Below, piece after piece: positions 48,066 through 58,421 of a stretch of DNA of 64,000 nucleotides. Under the pieces are notes generated by a model, which was not told the origin of the DNA, did no database searches, and saw only the letters and a list, made by a program, of their open reading frames with translations. The stretch's first letter is position 1; the number at the start of each line of letters is the position of its first letter. Origin of the DNA: Pseudomonas mendocina. GTDB lineage: Bacteria; Pseudomonadota; Gammaproteobacteria; Pseudomonadales; Pseudomonadaceae. The stretch lies in assembly GCA_037482215.1 (NCBI GenBank), contig CP148074.1:1302001-1366000 (forward strand). The letters run 5' to 3'. The position numbers and the translations under genes are program-made.

Positions 48066-48986
48066 ATGGCCATTATCAAATCAACCATTCGTTTCATGGC
48101 GATCCGCAATGTTGCGTTCGCCATCACTTTGGTGCTGACCGTTATCGGTCTGGGTGCTTTGTTTGCCAAAGGGCTTAACTTCGGTCTGGACTTTACTGGC
48201 GGTACGCTGATTGAGCTCAAATACGAGAAGGCAGCTGATCTTGAGCTGATCAAGCGTGAGCTGGGGCAGGCGGGCTACACCGACGCTGTCGTGCAGAGCT
48301 TTGGCGCGACCACTGATGTGCTGGTGCGTATGGCGGGCGACGATCCGCAGCTGGGCACTAAGGTCGCTGAGGCGCTGCGCAAGATTGACCCGGACACCGG
48401 CTTTGAAGTTAAGCGTGTGGAGTTCGTAGGCCCGCAGGTGGGTGAGGAGCTGCGTGACCAGGGTGGCCTGGCGGCGCTGCTGGCCTTGGGCGGGATCATG
48501 CTCTACTTGGCTTTCCGTTTTCAGTGGAAGTTTGGTGTGGGGGCGGTGGCCTCTCTGGCTCACGATACCGTGATTACGCTGGGTATCCTGGCGTTCTTTG
48601 AGATCCCATTCGACCTGACAGTGTTGGCTGCGGTACTGGCGATGATCGGTTACTCGCTGAACGACACGATCATTATCTATGACCGTATCCGTGAGAACTT
48701 CCGTGTACTGCGCAAGGCTGACTTGATCGAGAACATCGATATCTCGGTTACTCAGACCCTGTTGCGTACCATGGCTACTTCGTTCTCCACTGCACTGGCG
48801 CTGATCGCGTTGCTGGTGTTCGGTGGCGACACCCTGGCTAACTTCGCACTGGCGCTGTTGGTGGGTGTGGTTGTGGGGACTTACTCGTCGGTTTACATCG
48901 GAGCAACCGTTCTGGTGTGGTTGAAGCTGCGAGTAGAGGACTTGATCCCGCCTGCGGTGACTGAAGAGGTGGATGATCGTCCTTGA
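48066..48986 (+). CDS. secF: Protein translocase subunit SecF
   Basis: This 306-residue partner of SecD has six membrane helices. It contains GLNFGLDFTGGTLIEL (P1-like), the membrane motif MIGYSLNDTIIIYDRIRENFR and the SVTQTLLRTMATS region. It follows secD after 3 bp and is closed by a terminator at 49020-49051. Confidence 0.97.
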   Translation: MAIIKSTIRFMAIRNVAFAITLVLTVIGLGALFAKGLNFGLDFTGGTLIELKYEKAADLELIKRELGQAGYTDAVVQSFGATTDVLVRMAGDDPQLGTKVAEALRKIDPDTGFEVKRVEFVGPQVGEELRDQGGLAALLALGGIMLYLAFRFQWKFGVGAVASLAHDTVITLGILAFFEIPFDLTVLAAVLAMIGYSLNDTIIIYDRIRENFRVLRKADLIENIDISVTQTLLRTMATSFSTALALIALLVFGGDTLANFALALLVGVVVGTYSSVYIGATVLVWLKLRVEDLIPPAVTEEVDDRP

Positions 48987-49019
48987 TCTAGTACGATCTG
49001 TCCGTTTGTCGATAAAAGG

Positions 49020-49051
49020 CCGGGTAAGTTGTGAACTTGCCCGGTTTTTTT
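49020..49051 (+). terminator. Terminator of secDF
   Basis: CCGGGTAAGTT-gtg-AACTTGCCCGG is followed by seven T, 34 bp after the secF stop. Confidence 0.9.
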
Positions 49052-49096
49052 ATGCTCAAAGGAACGTGAGCAACCAAGTAGCTCAAGGAGCTTGAG

Positions 49097-49651
49097 ATGA
49101 ACAAATCAATGTTGGCGGGTGCTGTATTAGGCGCGGTAGGCGTTACGGCCGGTGGTGCTGTTGCTACGTACAACATGGTCAGTGCGCCTGAGTATGCCCA
49201 GGTACTGGCTGTGAAACCGGTCATGGAAACCATCAAGACTCCACGCGAGGTCTGCAAAGATGTTGCGGTAACGCGGCAGGCGCCCGTGAAGGATCAGCAT
49301 CAGATTGCGGGTACTGCGATTGGCGCTGTGGTAGGTGGCTTGTTGGGTAATCAGGTCGGAGGTGGTACTGGCAAGAAGATTGCCACTGTTGCAGGTGCCG
49401 TCGGAGGGGGCTACGCAGGTAACAAAGCCCAAGAGCATTTGCAGCAAAAAGATACTTACACAACCACTGAGACCCGTTGCAATACCGTTACGGATACCAG
49501 TGAGAAGCTAGTGGGTTACGACGTTAAATATGAGCTGGATGGCAAAGTCGGTCAGGTGCGTATGGCGCAAGACCCAGGACGGCAGATTCCGGTGCGTGAT
49601 GGGCAGCTTGTGTTGGCCGAGGAAGCGTCGGCCGCAGCAGCTGCGCAGTGA
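49097..49651 (+). CDS. Glycine-zipper 2TM-domain envelope protein
   Basis: This 184-residue protein has an uncleaved or signal-like N-terminal helix (MLAGAVLGAVGVTAGGAVA) and a Rick_17kDa/glycine-zipper region at about 72-110 (GTAIGAVVGGLLGNQVGGGTGKK then GAVGGGYAGNKAQE). The C-terminal part ends with DVKYELDGKVGQVRMAQDPG. Related proteins (SlyB, YcfJ, outer-membrane 17-kDa antigens) sit in the envelope. AAGGAG precedes ATG 49097. Confidence 0.88.
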   Translation: MNKSMLAGAVLGAVGVTAGGAVATYNMVSAPEYAQVLAVKPVMETIKTPREVCKDVAVTRQAPVKDQHQIAGTAIGAVVGGLLGNQVGGGTGKKIATVAGAVGGGYAGNKAQEHLQQKDTYTTTETRCNTVTDTSEKLVGYDVKYELDGKVGQVRMAQDPGRQIPVRDGQLVLAEEASAAAAAQ

Positions 49652-49670
49652 GAGCGTACGCGTCAGGCAT

Positions 49671-49698
49671 AAAAAAGCGCCCGGAAGGGCGCTTTTTT
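49671..49698. terminator. Bidirectional terminator, glycine-zipper gene / suhB
   Basis: GCGCCC-ggaa-GGGCGC is flanked by six A and six T. It lies between the two convergent genes. Confidence 0.92.
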
Positions 49699-49708
49699 AT
49701 TGGTCTTT

Positions 49709-50524
49709 TCAGCGCTTCAGTGAAGCGGAAAGATGCGGCTGAATAGCAGTCAGAACGGCTTTGAAGCACTTGGTGTTACCGGCAACCACTTGGCCTTTTT
49801 CCAAGAATTCATGGCCACCGCTGAAGTCACTGACCAAGCCGCCTGCTTCCTGAATCAGCAGTGCACCTGCAGCCATGTCCCACTCGGACAGGCCGAACTC
49901 CCAGAAGGCATCGAAGCGACCAGCTGCAACGTAGGCAAGGTCCAGGCTGGCAGCGCCTGCGCGGCGGATGCCTGCGGTTTGGCCAACCAGGGAACGGAAC
50001 ATGCCCAAGTAGTTTTCCAGGTTTTCCATCTGGCTGTCGCGGAACGGGAAACCTGTGCCCAGCAATGCCCCTTCGAGGCTCTTGCGATTGCCTACGCGCA
50101 GGCGGCGACCGTTAAGTGCCGCGCCGCGACCACGGCTTGCGGTAAATTCTTCTTGGCGGACGGGGTCGAGCACAACGGCGTGTTCCAGGCGGCCACGGTA
50201 TTTGCAGGCAATGCTCACCGCGTAGTGGGGGATGCCCCGCAGGAAGTTGGTGGTACCGTCCAGTGGGTCAATGATCCACAGGTAATCAGCGCCGTCACCG
50301 CTGCCTTCGCTAAGGCCGCTTTCTTCGCCGAGAATGCCATGATTCGGATAGGCCTTGCGCAGCGCCTGAACAATCAGCTGTTCTGCTGAACGGTCGATTT
50401 CGCTGACATAATCTTTGGCTTCTTTCTCGTCGACCGAAATAACGTCCAAGCGTTCGGTTGAGCGGAAAATCATTTCGCCGGCGCTACGGGCTGCGCGCAG
50501 CGCGATATTCAGCATGGGCTGCAT
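49709..50524 (-). CDS. suhB: Inositol-1-monophosphatase SuhB
   Basis: This 271-residue Mg-dependent phosphatase of the IMPase fold also acts in rRNA transcription antitermination with Nus factors. Metal sites are EES in ILGEESGLSEG, WIIDPLDGTTNFLRGIPHYA and the C-terminal WDMAAGALLIQEAGG. It is divergent from trmJ, as in other pseudomonads. Confidence 0.95.
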   Translation of the reverse strand: MQPMLNIALRAARSAGEMIFRSTERLDVISVDEKEAKDYVSEIDRSAEQLIVQALRKAYPNHGILGEESGLSEGSGDGADYLWIIDPLDGTTNFLRGIPHYAVSIACKYRGRLEHAVVLDPVRQEEFTASRGRGAALNGRRLRVGNRKSLEGALLGTGFPFRDSQMENLENYLGMFRSLVGQTAGIRRAGAASLDLAYVAAGRFDAFWEFGLSEWDMAAGALLIQEAGGLVSDFSGGHEFLEKGQVVAGNTKCFKAVLTAIQPHLSASLKR

Positions 50525-50665
50525 GGAGGTTCACCTGGGGCTTTAAAGAAAGCCGATCATTCTATCAGAAACGAAACATTAATGAAGTGTGCGCTGTGGC
50601 CTGAATGGCGCAAGGTGAGACGGTTCTGTAAGATTTATCGATCTAAACCCTGTCTGTGAGCGTTT

Positions 50666-51448
50666 GTGGTGCTGGAAAAAATTCGAGTCGTCCTGGTTAA
50701 TACCAGTCATCCGGGAAATATCGGTGGGGCTGCGCGCGCCATGAAGAACATGGGGCTGTCACGTCTCGTTCTGGTTGATCCGGTTGAGTTTCCAAGCTCG
50801 GAGGCGGTGGCCCGGGCTTCGGGGGCTACAGATGTGCTGGACTCTGCGCAGGTCGTGCAGACACTTGAGGAAGCTTTGGTTGGCTGTAATGTGGTGTTGG
50901 GTACCAGTGCTCGTGACCGCCGCATTCCCTGGCCTTTGCTCGATCCGCGGGAGTGCGGGGTCACTGCCTGCGAACAGGCGGCTCAGGGGGGTGAGGTGGC
51001 TCTGGTGTTCGGGCGTGAGTACGCTGGGCTGACTAATGAAGAGTTACAGCGTTGCCATTATCACGTCCACATTCCGTCTGACCCTGAGTTCAGCTCGCTT
51101 AATTTGGCGGCTGCAGTTCAGGTGTTGGCCTATGAAGTGCGCATGGCTTGGCTGGCTGCCAGTAATCAGCCGACTAAGCAGCAGAAATTCGAAGCTACTG
51201 CGGTGCAGAGCTCGCAACCGGTAACAGCGGACGAGTTGGAGTCTTTCTATGCGCATCTGGAGCAGGCGTTAATTGAGATTCGCTTTCTGGACCCGGCGAA
51301 GCCGCGCCACCTGATGAGTCGCTTACGCAGGCTCTATGGGCGCAGTCAGGTGAGTAAACTTGAGATGAATATTTTGCGTGGAATTCTGACCGAAACGGTC
51401 AAGGCTGCGCGGGGTGAGTTGCCTGCTCAGGAGAAAGCAGATGTTTGA
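50666..51448 (+). CDS. trmJ: tRNA (cytidine/uridine-2'-O-)-methyltransferase TrmJ
   Basis: This SPOUT-class enzyme of about 260 residues methylates the ribose of position 32 in tRNAs. It shows [54 protein letters not shown] and [22 protein letters not shown] (knot motifs). The start is one of two adjacent GTG codons (50666 or 50669). It overlaps cysE by 8 bp. Confidence 0.95.
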   Translation: MVLEKIRVVLVNTSHPGNIGGAARAMKNMGLSRLVLVDPVEFPSSEAVARASGATDVLDSAQVVQTLEEALVGCNVVLGTSARDRRIPWPLLDPRECGVTACEQAAQGGEVALVFGREYAGLTNEELQRCHYHVHIPSDPEFSSLNLAAAVQVLAYEVRMAWLAASNQPTKQQKFEATAVQSSQPVTADELESFYAHLEQALIEIRFLDPAKPRHLMSRLRRLYGRSQVSKLEMNILRGILTETVKAARGELPAQEKADV

Positions 51449-52217
51449 ACGTATGCGCGAAGATATTCGCAGTGTGTTTCACCGTGATCCGGCTGCACGT
51501 AATGCGTTCGAAGTGGTGACCTGTTATCCGGGGTTACATGCGGTCTGGTTACACCGTATCGCCCATGCGCTGTGGACGTCTGGCTGGAAGTGGCTGGCGC
51601 GTTTGGTGTCCAATTTCGGGCGTTGGATGACCGGAATTGAGATTCATCCGGGTGCGAAAATTGGTCGTCGTTTCTTCATTGATCACGGCATGGGCATTGT
51701 GATCGGTGAGACTGCCGAGATTGGCAATGATGTAACCCTTTACCAAGGGGTTACCCTGGGAGGGACCAGTTGGAACAAGGGTAAGCGCCATCCTACGCTT
51801 GAAGATGGCGTGGTCGTCGGGGCGGGTGCCAAGGTCCTTGGTCCTTTTACGGTTGGGGCAGGGGCTAAGATAGGCTCAAATGCTGTGGTGACTAAGGCAG
51901 TGCCGGCAGGGGCGACTGCGGTGGGGATACCGGGACGGATCATCGTCAAGGCAGATGATGAGCGGGAGGCTAAGCGTCAGGCAATTGCTGAGAAGTTTGG
52001 TTTCGATGCTTATGGTGTTGGTCAGGACATGCCTGACCCTGTGGCGCGTGCCATTGGTCAGTTGTTGGATCACCTGCATGTGGTGGATGAGCGTCTTGAG
52101 GGTATGTGTGGCGCGCTGAAATCACTGGGTAGTGACTACTGTGCTGGTGAGTTGCCACAGTTGCGTGACGAAGATTTCGATGGGGTGGTCAAAGAGGTGG
52201 CGAAGCCGCAGGTTTGA
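51441..52217 (+). CDS. cysE: Serine O-acetyltransferase
   Basis: This 258-residue enzyme makes O-acetylserine for cysteine synthesis, here placed just before the isc genes that use cysteine sulphur. It has an N-terminal helical domain and a left-handed beta-helix of hexapeptide repeats ([57 protein letters not shown]). ATG 51441 follows CAGGAG. It ends 140 bp before iscR. Confidence 0.95.
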   Translation: MFERMREDIRSVFHRDPAARNAFEVVTCYPGLHAVWLHRIAHALWTSGWKWLARLVSNFGRWMTGIEIHPGAKIGRRFFIDHGMGIVIGETAEIGNDVTLYQGVTLGGTSWNKGKRHPTLEDGVVVGAGAKVLGPFTVGAGAKIGSNAVVTKAVPAGATAVGIPGRIIVKADDEREAKRQAIAEKFGFDAYGVGQDMPDPVARAIGQLLDHLHVVDERLEGMCGALKSLGSDYCAGELPQLRDEDFDGVVKEVAKPQV

Positions 52218-52292
52218 TAGCGTGAGGGCGAGCAACTTGCTATGATGTGCGCCCTCATATGCAACTTAATCCCGACTAGCGTGCTGGGTCTT

Positions 52293-52325
52293 ATAGTTGA
52301 CTTAAATGCTCGGGAATTGCATAAT
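52293..52325 (+). promoter_or_regulatory. iscR promoter with type-1 IscR site
   Basis: TTGACT (52297-52302), a 17-bp spacer, and CATAAT (52320-52325) make a sigma-70 promoter. Overlapping it, 52293-52317 begins ATAGTTGACTTAAAT, the first half of the type-1 IscR consensus; the second half (GCTCGGGAAT) is weaker. [2Fe-2S]-IscR would repress its own operon here. Confidence 0.75.
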
Positions 52326-52357
52326 CGCAGCCTGTTGCGATCACGCGGTAATCCCTC

Positions 52358-52849
52358 ATGCGATTAACCACTAAAGGCCGATACGCCGTCACTGCCATGC
52401 TCGATCTGGCGCTGCATGCCCAGCGTGGGCCTGTATCTCTAGCTGACATTTCCGAGCGGCAGGGTATTTCTCTTTCTTATCTGGAGCAGCTGTTTGCCAA
52501 GCTTCGCCGTAGCAATCTGGTTTCCAGTGTGCGCGGCCCAGGCGGTGGTTACCAGTTGTCCCGTGATATGCGCGGGATTCAGGTGGCAGAAGTGATTGAT
52601 GCAGTGAATGAATCGGTCGATGCCACGCGCTGTCAGGGGCAGGGGGATTGCCATGCTGGTGATACCTGTCTGACTCACCACTTGTGGTGCGATCTGAGTC
52701 AGCGAATTCATGAGTTTTTGAGTGGCATCAGCCTGGCTGATCTGGTTACTCGTAGTGAAGTGCAGGAAGTAGCTCTGCGTCAGGATCAGCGCCGTTGCAG
52801 TAATGGGGCGCCGCACCTGGACAAGATTCAAGCGTCCGCCGTTGATTGA
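52358..52849 (+). CDS. iscR: Fe-S cluster regulator IscR
   Basis: This 163-residue Rrf2-family repressor starts [20 protein letters not shown]. The winged HTH includes [24 protein letters not shown] and [11 protein letters not shown]. The [2Fe-2S] ligands are three Cys in [13 protein letters not shown] plus the following His. It is the first gene of the isc operon and regulates it through the site at 52293-52317. Confidence 0.97.
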   Translation: MRLTTKGRYAVTAMLDLALHAQRGPVSLADISERQGISLSYLEQLFAKLRRSNLVSSVRGPGGGYQLSRDMRGIQVAEVIDAVNESVDATRCQGQGDCHAGDTCLTHHLWCDLSQRIHEFLSGISLADLVTRSEVQEVALRQDQRRCSNGAPHLDKIQASAVD

Positions 52850-52897
52850 GGGTGGGGCGCAGGCCGACGGGCCAGATACCTGATTAGGAGAAAGTTG

Positions 52898-54112
52898 ATG
52901 AAATTGCCGATTTATCTCGATTACTCCGCGACCACTCCGGTTGATCCGCGAGTTGCGCAAAAAATGAGTGACTGCCTGCTGGTTGACGGTAATTTCGGTA
53001 ACCCAGCGTCCCGTTCCCACGTCTTTGGCTGGAAAGCTGAAGAGGCTGTTGAGAACGCTCGCCGCCAGGTGGCTGAGCTGGTCAATGCTGATCCACGTGA
53101 GATCGTCTGGACTTCCGGTGCCACCGAGTCGGACAACCTTGCTATCAAAGGCGTGGCTGAGTTCTACAAGTCCAAAGGTAAGCACCTGATTACCTCCAAA
53201 ATTGAGCACAAGGCTGTCCTCGACACCATGCGCCAACTGGAGCGTGAAGGGTTTGAAGTGACTTATCTGGACCCGACTGAAGAAGGCCTGATCACCCCAG
53301 CGATGATCGAGGCTGCCCTGCGTGAGGACACCATTCTGGTGTCGGTCATGATGGTCAATAACGAAATCGGTAGCGTTAACGATATCGCTGCAATTGGTGA
53401 ACTGACCCGTGCCCGTGGCGTGTTCTTCCATGTTGATGCTGCTCAGGCGACTGGTAAGGTCGAGATTGACCTCAATACCCTGAAAGTCGATCTGATGTCC
53501 TTCTCGGCACACAAAACCTACGGCCCGAAAGGTATCGGTGCTCTGTATGTGCGTCGTAAACCGCGCGTGCGTCTCGAAGCGCAGATCCACGGTGGCGGTC
53601 ATGAGCGTGGCATGCGTTCAGGCACTCTGGCGACTCACCAAATCGTTGGTATGGGCGAAGCATTCCGCATTGCTAAAGAAGAAATGGTGCAGGAAAACCA
53701 GCGCATCAAAGGCCTGCGCGACCGTTTCTACAAGCAGCTTGAAGATCTGGAAGAGCTGTACGTTAACGGCAGTCTGACTTCTGGCGTACCGCACAACCTC
53801 AATCTGAGCTTCAACTATGTTGAGGGTGAGTCGCTGATCATGGCGCTCAAAGACCTCGCTGTTTCTTCCGGTTCGGCCTGTACTTCGGCCTCGCTGGAGC
53901 CTTCCTACGTGCTGCGTGCGTTGGGGCGTAATGACGAGCTGGCACACAGCTCCATTCGTTTCACCTTCGGCCGCTTTACGACCGAGGAAGAAATTGACTA
54001 CGCCGCGCAGAAAGTGCGCGAGGCGGTCACCAAGCTGCGCGAGCTTTCGCCGCTGTGGGATATGTTTAAAGAAGGTGTGGACCTGACCAAAGTCGAGTGG
54101 GCTGCACACTAA
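52898..54112 (+). CDS. iscS: Cysteine desulfurase IscS
   Basis: This 404-residue PLP enzyme supplies sulphur from cysteine. It has [17 protein letters not shown], the PLP lysine in [12 protein letters not shown], the His in [11 protein letters not shown], and the persulphide-carrying Cys in the loop [19 protein letters not shown]. It starts at ATG 52898 behind AGGAGAAAG. Confidence 0.98.
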   Translation: MKLPIYLDYSATTPVDPRVAQKMSDCLLVDGNFGNPASRSHVFGWKAEEAVENARRQVAELVNADPREIVWTSGATESDNLAIKGVAEFYKSKGKHLITSKIEHKAVLDTMRQLEREGFEVTYLDPTEEGLITPAMIEAALREDTILVSVMMVNNEIGSVNDIAAIGELTRARGVFFHVDAAQATGKVEIDLNTLKVDLMSFSAHKTYGPKGIGALYVRRKPRVRLEAQIHGGGHERGMRSGTLATHQIVGMGEAFRIAKEEMVQENQRIKGLRDRFYKQLEDLEELYVNGSLTSGVPHNLNLSFNYVEGESLIMALKDLAVSSGSACTSASLEPSYVLRALGRNDELAHSSIRFTFGRFTTEEEIDYAAQKVREAVTKLRELSPLWDMFKEGVDLTKVEWAAH

Positions 54113-54153
54113 GGCTGCCGGTGAGCAGTCCCTGATGAGAGAGGAATACCAGC

Positions 54154-54540
54154 ATGGCTTACAGTGACAAGGTCATTGACCACTACGAAAACCCCCGCAA
54201 CGTCGGCAAGATGGATGCGGCTGATCCTGATGTCGGCACCGGCATGGTCGGTGCTCCGGCGTGTGGTGACGTAATGCGTCTGCAGATCAAGGTGAATGAG
54301 CAGGGTGTCATTGAAGACGCCAAGTTCAAAACCTACGGTTGCGGTTCCGCAATCGCATCCAGCTCCCTCGCTACCGAGTGGATGAAGGGTAAGACCCTGG
54401 ATGAGGCAGAAACCATCAAGAACACTGAGTTGGCTGAAGAACTTGCACTGCCGCCAGTGAAGATCCACTGCTCAGTACTCGCTGAAGATGCCATCAAGGC
54501 TGCTGTTCGCGATTACAAGCAGAAGAAAGGCCTGCTCTAA
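54154..54540 (+). CDS. iscU: Fe-S scaffold protein IscU
   Basis: This 128-residue scaffold has its three cluster Cys in GAPACGDVM, FKTYGCGSAIASSS and KIHCSVLAEDA, and the chaperone-recognition motif LPPVK for HscA. It lies between iscS and iscA. Confidence 0.98.
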   Translation: MAYSDKVIDHYENPRNVGKMDAADPDVGTGMVGAPACGDVMRLQIKVNEQGVIEDAKFKTYGCGSAIASSSLATEWMKGKTLDEAETIKNTELAEELALPPVKIHCSVLAEDAIKAAVRDYKQKKGLL

Positions 54541-54551
54541 GGAGGTAGTCG

Positions 54552-54875
54552 ATGGCTATCAGCATGACTGAAGCGGCTGCTGCCCATGTGCGTCGTTCCC
54601 TTGAGGGGCGCGGTAAGGGTGTAGGCATTCGTTTGGGGGTTCGCACAACAGGCTGTTCCGGTTTGGCCTATGTGCTTGAGTTCGTTGACGAAGCCGCCAG
54701 CGAAGATCAGGTATACGAAGCCCATGGTGTGAAAGTCGTCATCGACCCTAAGAGCTTGGTTTACCTTGACGGCACAGAGCTGGACTTTGTCAAAGAGGGT
54801 TTGAACGAAGGCTTCAAGTTCAATAACCCAAATGTGCGTGGTGAGTGCGGCTGCGGCGAAAGCTTCAATGTCTGA
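54552..54875 (+). CDS. iscA: Fe-S assembly protein IscA
   Basis: This 107-residue A-type carrier has the conserved Cys in [14 protein letters not shown] and the C-terminal C-G-C in GECGCGESF. Its ATG follows AAGGAGG. It overlaps hscB by 8 bp. Confidence 0.97.
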   Translation: MAISMTEAAAAHVRRSLEGRGKGVGIRLGVRTTGCSGLAYVLEFVDEAASEDQVYEAHGVKVVIDPKSLVYLDGTELDFVKEGLNEGFKFNNPNVRGECGCGESFNV

Positions 54876-55404
54876 GATTCGTAGCGGCAGCCCGTGCCAT
54901 TTTGCACTGTTCGACTTGCAACCTGAGTTTAAGCTGGATCTGGATCTGCTCAGCGCCCGCTATCGTGAGATGGCGCGTCATGTTCATCCGGATCGCTTTG
55001 CAGATGCATCCGAGCGTGAGCAACGCCTCGCGCTGGAGCGCTCAGCCAGTCTGAACGAAGCCTATCAAGTCCTGAAAAGTGCCCCGCAACGTGCCCGCTA
55101 TCTGTTGGCGCTTAAAGGCGGTGAGTTACCGCTAGAGGTAACGGTGCACGACCCTGAATTCCTTATGCAGCAAATGCAGTGGCGTGAGGAGCTTGAGGAT
55201 CTTCAGGACAGCGCTGATATCTCAGGTGTCAGTCAGTTCAAGCGTCGGCTCAAGTCAGCTCAGGACGAGCTCAATGAGCGTTTTGCCGCTTGCTGGGAAG
55301 ATGCAGCGCAGCGCGAAGAGGCTGAGCGCCTGATGCGCCGTATGCAGTTCCTGGACAAGCTTTCCCACGAGGTGCGCCAGCTGGAAGAGCGCCTCGACGA
55401 TTAA
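54868..55404 (+). CDS. hscB: Co-chaperone HscB
   Basis: This 178-residue J-type co-chaperone stimulates HscA and delivers IscU. The J domain at about 8-80 has [28 protein letters not shown] (HPD motif), and the C-terminal helical bundle binds IscU. ATG 54868 lies in the iscA end; longer readings are inside iscA. Confidence 0.96.
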   Translation: MSEIRSGSPCHFALFDLQPEFKLDLDLLSARYREMARHVHPDRFADASEREQRLALERSASLNEAYQVLKSAPQRARYLLALKGGELPLEVTVHDPEFLMQQMQWREELEDLQDSADISGVSQFKRRLKSAQDELNERFAACWEDAAQREEAERLMRRMQFLDKLSHEVRQLEERLDD

Positions 55405-55448
55405 TGCCCCTGCGCCCCGTTGCGCCCCTGATTTAAGCACTGATCAAC

Positions 55449-57314
55449 ATGGCCTTACTGCAGATCGCTGAGCCCGGACAAAGCCCAAAACCACACCAGC
55501 GCAAGCTCACGGTTGGGATTGATCTTGGGACAACCAATTCTCTTGTTGCCGCTGTGCGCAGCGGTCTGAGCGCGCCACTTGCTGATGCGGATGGGCGGGT
55601 CATTCTGCCTTCTGCTGTTCGTTATCACGCTGATCGCGTTGAGGTCGGTGCGCGCGCGAAAGAGGCTGCATCCAGCGATCCGTTCAACACTGTGCTCTCC
55701 GTCAAGCGTCTGGTTGGGCGTGGTCTGGCTGATGTTAAGCAGCTGGGCGAGCAGTTGCCGTACCGTTTTGTCGAAGGTGAGTCGCACATGCCTTTTATTG
55801 ACACGGTGCAGGGCGCAAAGAGTCCGGTTGAGGTTTCTGCTGAAATTCTCAAAGTGCTGCGTCAGCGTGGTGAAGAGGCGCTCGGTGGTGAACTGGTGGG
55901 GGCTGTAATCACGGTCCCGGCTTATTTCGATGATGCTCAGCGCCAGGCGACTAAGGATGCTGCGCGACTGGCTGGGCTGACCGTGCTACGACTGCTCAAT
56001 GAACCCACTGCCGCGGCGGTTGCTTACGGTTTGGATCAAAAAGCCGAAGGTGTTGTGGCGATCTACGACCTGGGTGGTGGAACGTTTGATATTTCCATCC
56101 TGCGCCTGACGGGTGGGGTGTTCGAAGTGTTGGCAACCGGTGGGGATACGGCGCTGGGTGGTGATGACTTCGACCACTTGGTCGCAGGCTGGATTGTCGC
56201 TCAAGCCGGCCTTTCCACTAATCTCAGCCCGAGTGAGCAGCGTGCCCTGCTAGCCACTGCTTGTGCGGCTAAAGAGGCTCTGACGACAGCAGATTCCACT
56301 GAGGTGGCCTATGCCGGTTGGAGTGGTGTGTTGACTCGTGCCCATTTTGATCAGCTGATTGAACCTTTGATCAGTCGCAGTCTTAAAGCGTGTCGCCGTG
56401 CGGTGCGTGACGCTGCGATCGAGCTCGAAGATGTCAAAGCTGTTGTCATGGTTGGCGGCTCGACTCGTGTACCGCGTGTGCGTGAAGCGGTGGGTGAGTT
56501 GTTCGGTCGCGAACCACTGACGGATATCGATCCGGATCAGGTGGTGGCAGTTGGTGCTGCTATTCAGGCTGATGCCTTGGCGGGTAACCGTCGCGGTGAG
56601 GGCGAAGAACTCTTGCTGCTGGACGTAATTCCGCTGTCGCTTGGTCTTGAGACCATGGGCGGATTGATGGAGAAGGTGATTCCGCGCAATACCACCATTC
56701 CAGTGGCGCGGGCTCAAGAATTCACCACGTATAAAGATGGCCAAACGGCCATGATGATTCATGTGTTGCAAGGTGAGCGTGAGCTGATCAGCGATTGCCG
56801 TTCTTTGGCTCGATTCGAGTTGCGCGGCATTCCACCTATGGTCGCTGGCGCAGCAAAAATCCGGGTTACGTTCCAGGTGGATGCTGATGGTTTGCTCAGT
56901 GTCTCGGCCCGTGAGCTAACCTCGGGTGTGGAGTCCAGTATTCAGGTGAAGCCGTCTTACGGCCTGACCGATGGCGAAATTGCCCGCATGTTGCAGGATT
57001 CCTTCAGTAATGCCGGTGAAGACAAGGCCGCTCGTGTGCTGCGTGAGCAGCAAGTTGATGCGCAGCGTCTGCTTGAGGCAGTTGAAGGCGCTTTGCAGGT
57101 GGATGGTGAGCGCTTGCTGAGTGAAGAAGAGCGCTTAGCCATCGGACTGCAAATGGAGCAGCTGCGTGAATTGATGGCCGGTAACGACGGTTTTGCCATC
57201 GAGCAGCAGACTAAGCGCCTGACGCAGGTGACCGATGCCTTTGCGGCTCGTCGCTTGGATGCAACCGTCAAGGCCGCGCTGGCTGGTCGTAATCTAAACG
57301 AGATTGAGGAATAA
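55449..57314 (+). CDS. hscA: Fe-S chaperone HscA (Hsp70 type)
   Basis: This 621-residue ATPase releases clusters from IscU. The nucleotide domain shows [57 protein letters not shown] and [14 protein letters not shown]. The substrate domain follows at about 390-540, and the C-terminal lid lacks the DnaK EEVD tail. It is 44 bp after hscB. Confidence 0.97.
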   Translation: MALLQIAEPGQSPKPHQRKLTVGIDLGTTNSLVAAVRSGLSAPLADADGRVILPSAVRYHADRVEVGARAKEAASSDPFNTVLSVKRLVGRGLADVKQLGEQLPYRFVEGESHMPFIDTVQGAKSPVEVSAEILKVLRQRGEEALGGELVGAVITVPAYFDDAQRQATKDAARLAGLTVLRLLNEPTAAAVAYGLDQKAEGVVAIYDLGGGTFDISILRLTGGVFEVLATGGDTALGGDDFDHLVAGWIVAQAGLSTNLSPSEQRALLATACAAKEALTTADSTEVAYAGWSGVLTRAHFDQLIEPLISRSLKACRRAVRDAAIELEDVKAVVMVGGSTRVPRVREAVGELFGREPLTDIDPDQVVAVGAAIQADALAGNRRGEGEELLLLDVIPLSLGLETMGGLMEKVIPRNTTIPVARAQEFTTYKDGQTAMMIHVLQGERELISDCRSLARFELRGIPPMVAGAAKIRVTFQVDADGLLSVSARELTSGVESSIQVKPSYGLTDGEIARMLQDSFSNAGEDKAARVLREQQVDAQRLLEAVEGALQVDGERLLSEEERLAIGLQMEQLRELMAGNDGFAIEQQTKRLTQVTDAFAARRLDATVKAALAGRNLNEIEE

Positions 57315-57316
57315 AC

Positions 57317-57658
57317 ATGCCCCAGGTCATTTTCCTGCCCCACGCAGTGCTGTGTCCGGAAGGGTTAGTGGTTGAAGTTGAGCCCGGTACATCCATTCTG
57401 GATGTGGCGCACGATAACCACATCGAGATTGAAAGTGCCTGTGGCGGCGTATGCGCCTGCACCACCTGCCACTGCATCATCCGCGAGGGCTTCGACTCGT
57501 TGAACGAGCTGGATGATCTTGAAGAGGATATGCTGGATAAGGCTTGGGGGCTTGAGGCGCAGTCCCGGTTATCCTGTCAGGCTATCGTCGGAGATGAAGA
57601 TCTGACTGTTGAGATTCCCAAGTATTCCCTCAATCACGCCGCTGAAGCGCCCCATTGA
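57317..57658 (+). CDS. fdx: ISC-type [2Fe-2S] ferredoxin
   Basis: This 113-residue adrenodoxin-type ferredoxin gives electrons for cluster assembly. Its ligands are in ESACGGVCACTTCHC (CX5CX2C) and the later Cys in SRLSCQAIVG. It starts 2 bp after hscA. Confidence 0.97.
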   Translation: MPQVIFLPHAVLCPEGLVVEVEPGTSILDVAHDNHIEIESACGGVCACTTCHCIIREGFDSLNELDDLEEDMLDKAWGLEAQSRLSCQAIVGDEDLTVEIPKYSLNHAAEAPH

Positions 57659-57672
57659 GTCGAGGAGTTGTG

Positions 57673-57873
57673 ATGAGTCTGAAATGGGTTGATGTGCTGG
57701 AAATTGCCATTCAGTTAGCCGATTCCAAACCGGATGTTGATCCGCGCTACGTCAATTTTGTCGATCTGCACAAGTGGGTCGTAGCCTTGCCGGGGTTCGA
57801 TGACGACCCGCAACGGGCAGGAGAGAAAGTGTTAGAGGCCATTCAGGCCGCCTGGATCGAAGAAGCCGATTGA
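57673..57873 (+). CDS. iscX: Fe-S assembly protein IscX
   Basis: This 66-residue acidic protein binds IscS and iron and tunes the assembly rate. It shows LKWVDVLEIAIQLADSKPDVDP and VNFVDLHKWVVALPGFDDDP. The start is ATG 57673 behind GAGGAG. It is the last gene of the isc operon, followed by a hairpin at 57909-57939. Confidence 0.95.
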   Translation: MSLKWVDVLEIAIQLADSKPDVDPRYVNFVDLHKWVVALPGFDDDPQRAGEKVLEAIQAAWIEEAD

Positions 57874-57908
57874 AGGCTATCTGGCCAGCGACCTACGCTT
57901 TTGACATG

Positions 57909-57939
57909 AACCCGCGTATAATTCGCGGGTTTAATTTTT
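57909..57939 (+). terminator. isc terminator overlapping a TATAAT box
   Basis: AACCCGCG-tataatt-CGCGGGTT, then TAATTTTTG, reads as an intrinsic terminator 36 bp after iscX. Its loop is a perfect TATAAT (57917-57922), 45 bp before ndk, so the same bases may be the ndk -10 element. Confidence 0.65.
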
Positions 57940-57966
57940 GCTAAATAACTGTTTTTGGAGTTTCCC

Positions 57967-58398
57967 ATGGCTGTTCAACGTACTTTCTCCATCATCAAGC
58001 CGGATGCCGTTGCTAAAAACGTTATCGGTGAGATCACCAGCCGTTTCGAAAAAGCCGGCCTGCGTGTCGTTGCTTCTAAGATGGTACAGCTGTCCGAGCG
58101 CGAAGCTGCTGGTTTCTACGCTGAGCACAGCGAGCGTGGCTTCTTCAAGGACCTGGTTGCATTCATGACTTCCGGCCCGGTTATCGTTCAGGTTCTGGAA
58201 GGCGAGAACGCAGTTCTGGCTAACCGTGAGCTGATGGGCGCTACCAACCCGAAAGAAGCAGCTCCAGGCACCATCCGTGCTGATTTCGCTGTTTCCATCG
58301 ACGAAAACGCTGTTCACGGTTCCGACTCCGAAGCTTCTGCTGCTCGCGAAATCGCTTACTTCTTCTCTGAAACTGAAGTTTGCGCACGCATTCGCTAA
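57967..58398 (+). CDS. ndk: Nucleoside diphosphate kinase
   Basis: This 143-residue enzyme equalises NTP pools through a phospho-His. It has the start [17 protein letters not shown] and the active His in [19 protein letters not shown] 57967 follows GGAG. Codon use is noticeably biased to optimal codons, as in highly expressed genes. Confidence 0.98.
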   Translation: MAVQRTFSIIKPDAVAKNVIGEITSRFEKAGLRVVASKMVQLSEREAAGFYAEHSERGFFKDLVAFMTSGPVIVQVLEGENAVLANRELMGATNPKEAAPGTIRADFAVSIDENAVHGSDSEASAAREIAYFFSETEVCARIR

Positions 58399-58421
58399 GC
58401 GAAATGGGTGAGGGTGAGGCC

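Noticed and set aside
57901..57922. Sigma-70 promoter TTGACA-N10-TATAAT before ndk
   Set aside because: A 10-bp spacer is too short for a -35/-10 pair. The TATAAT may still act with another upstream element.
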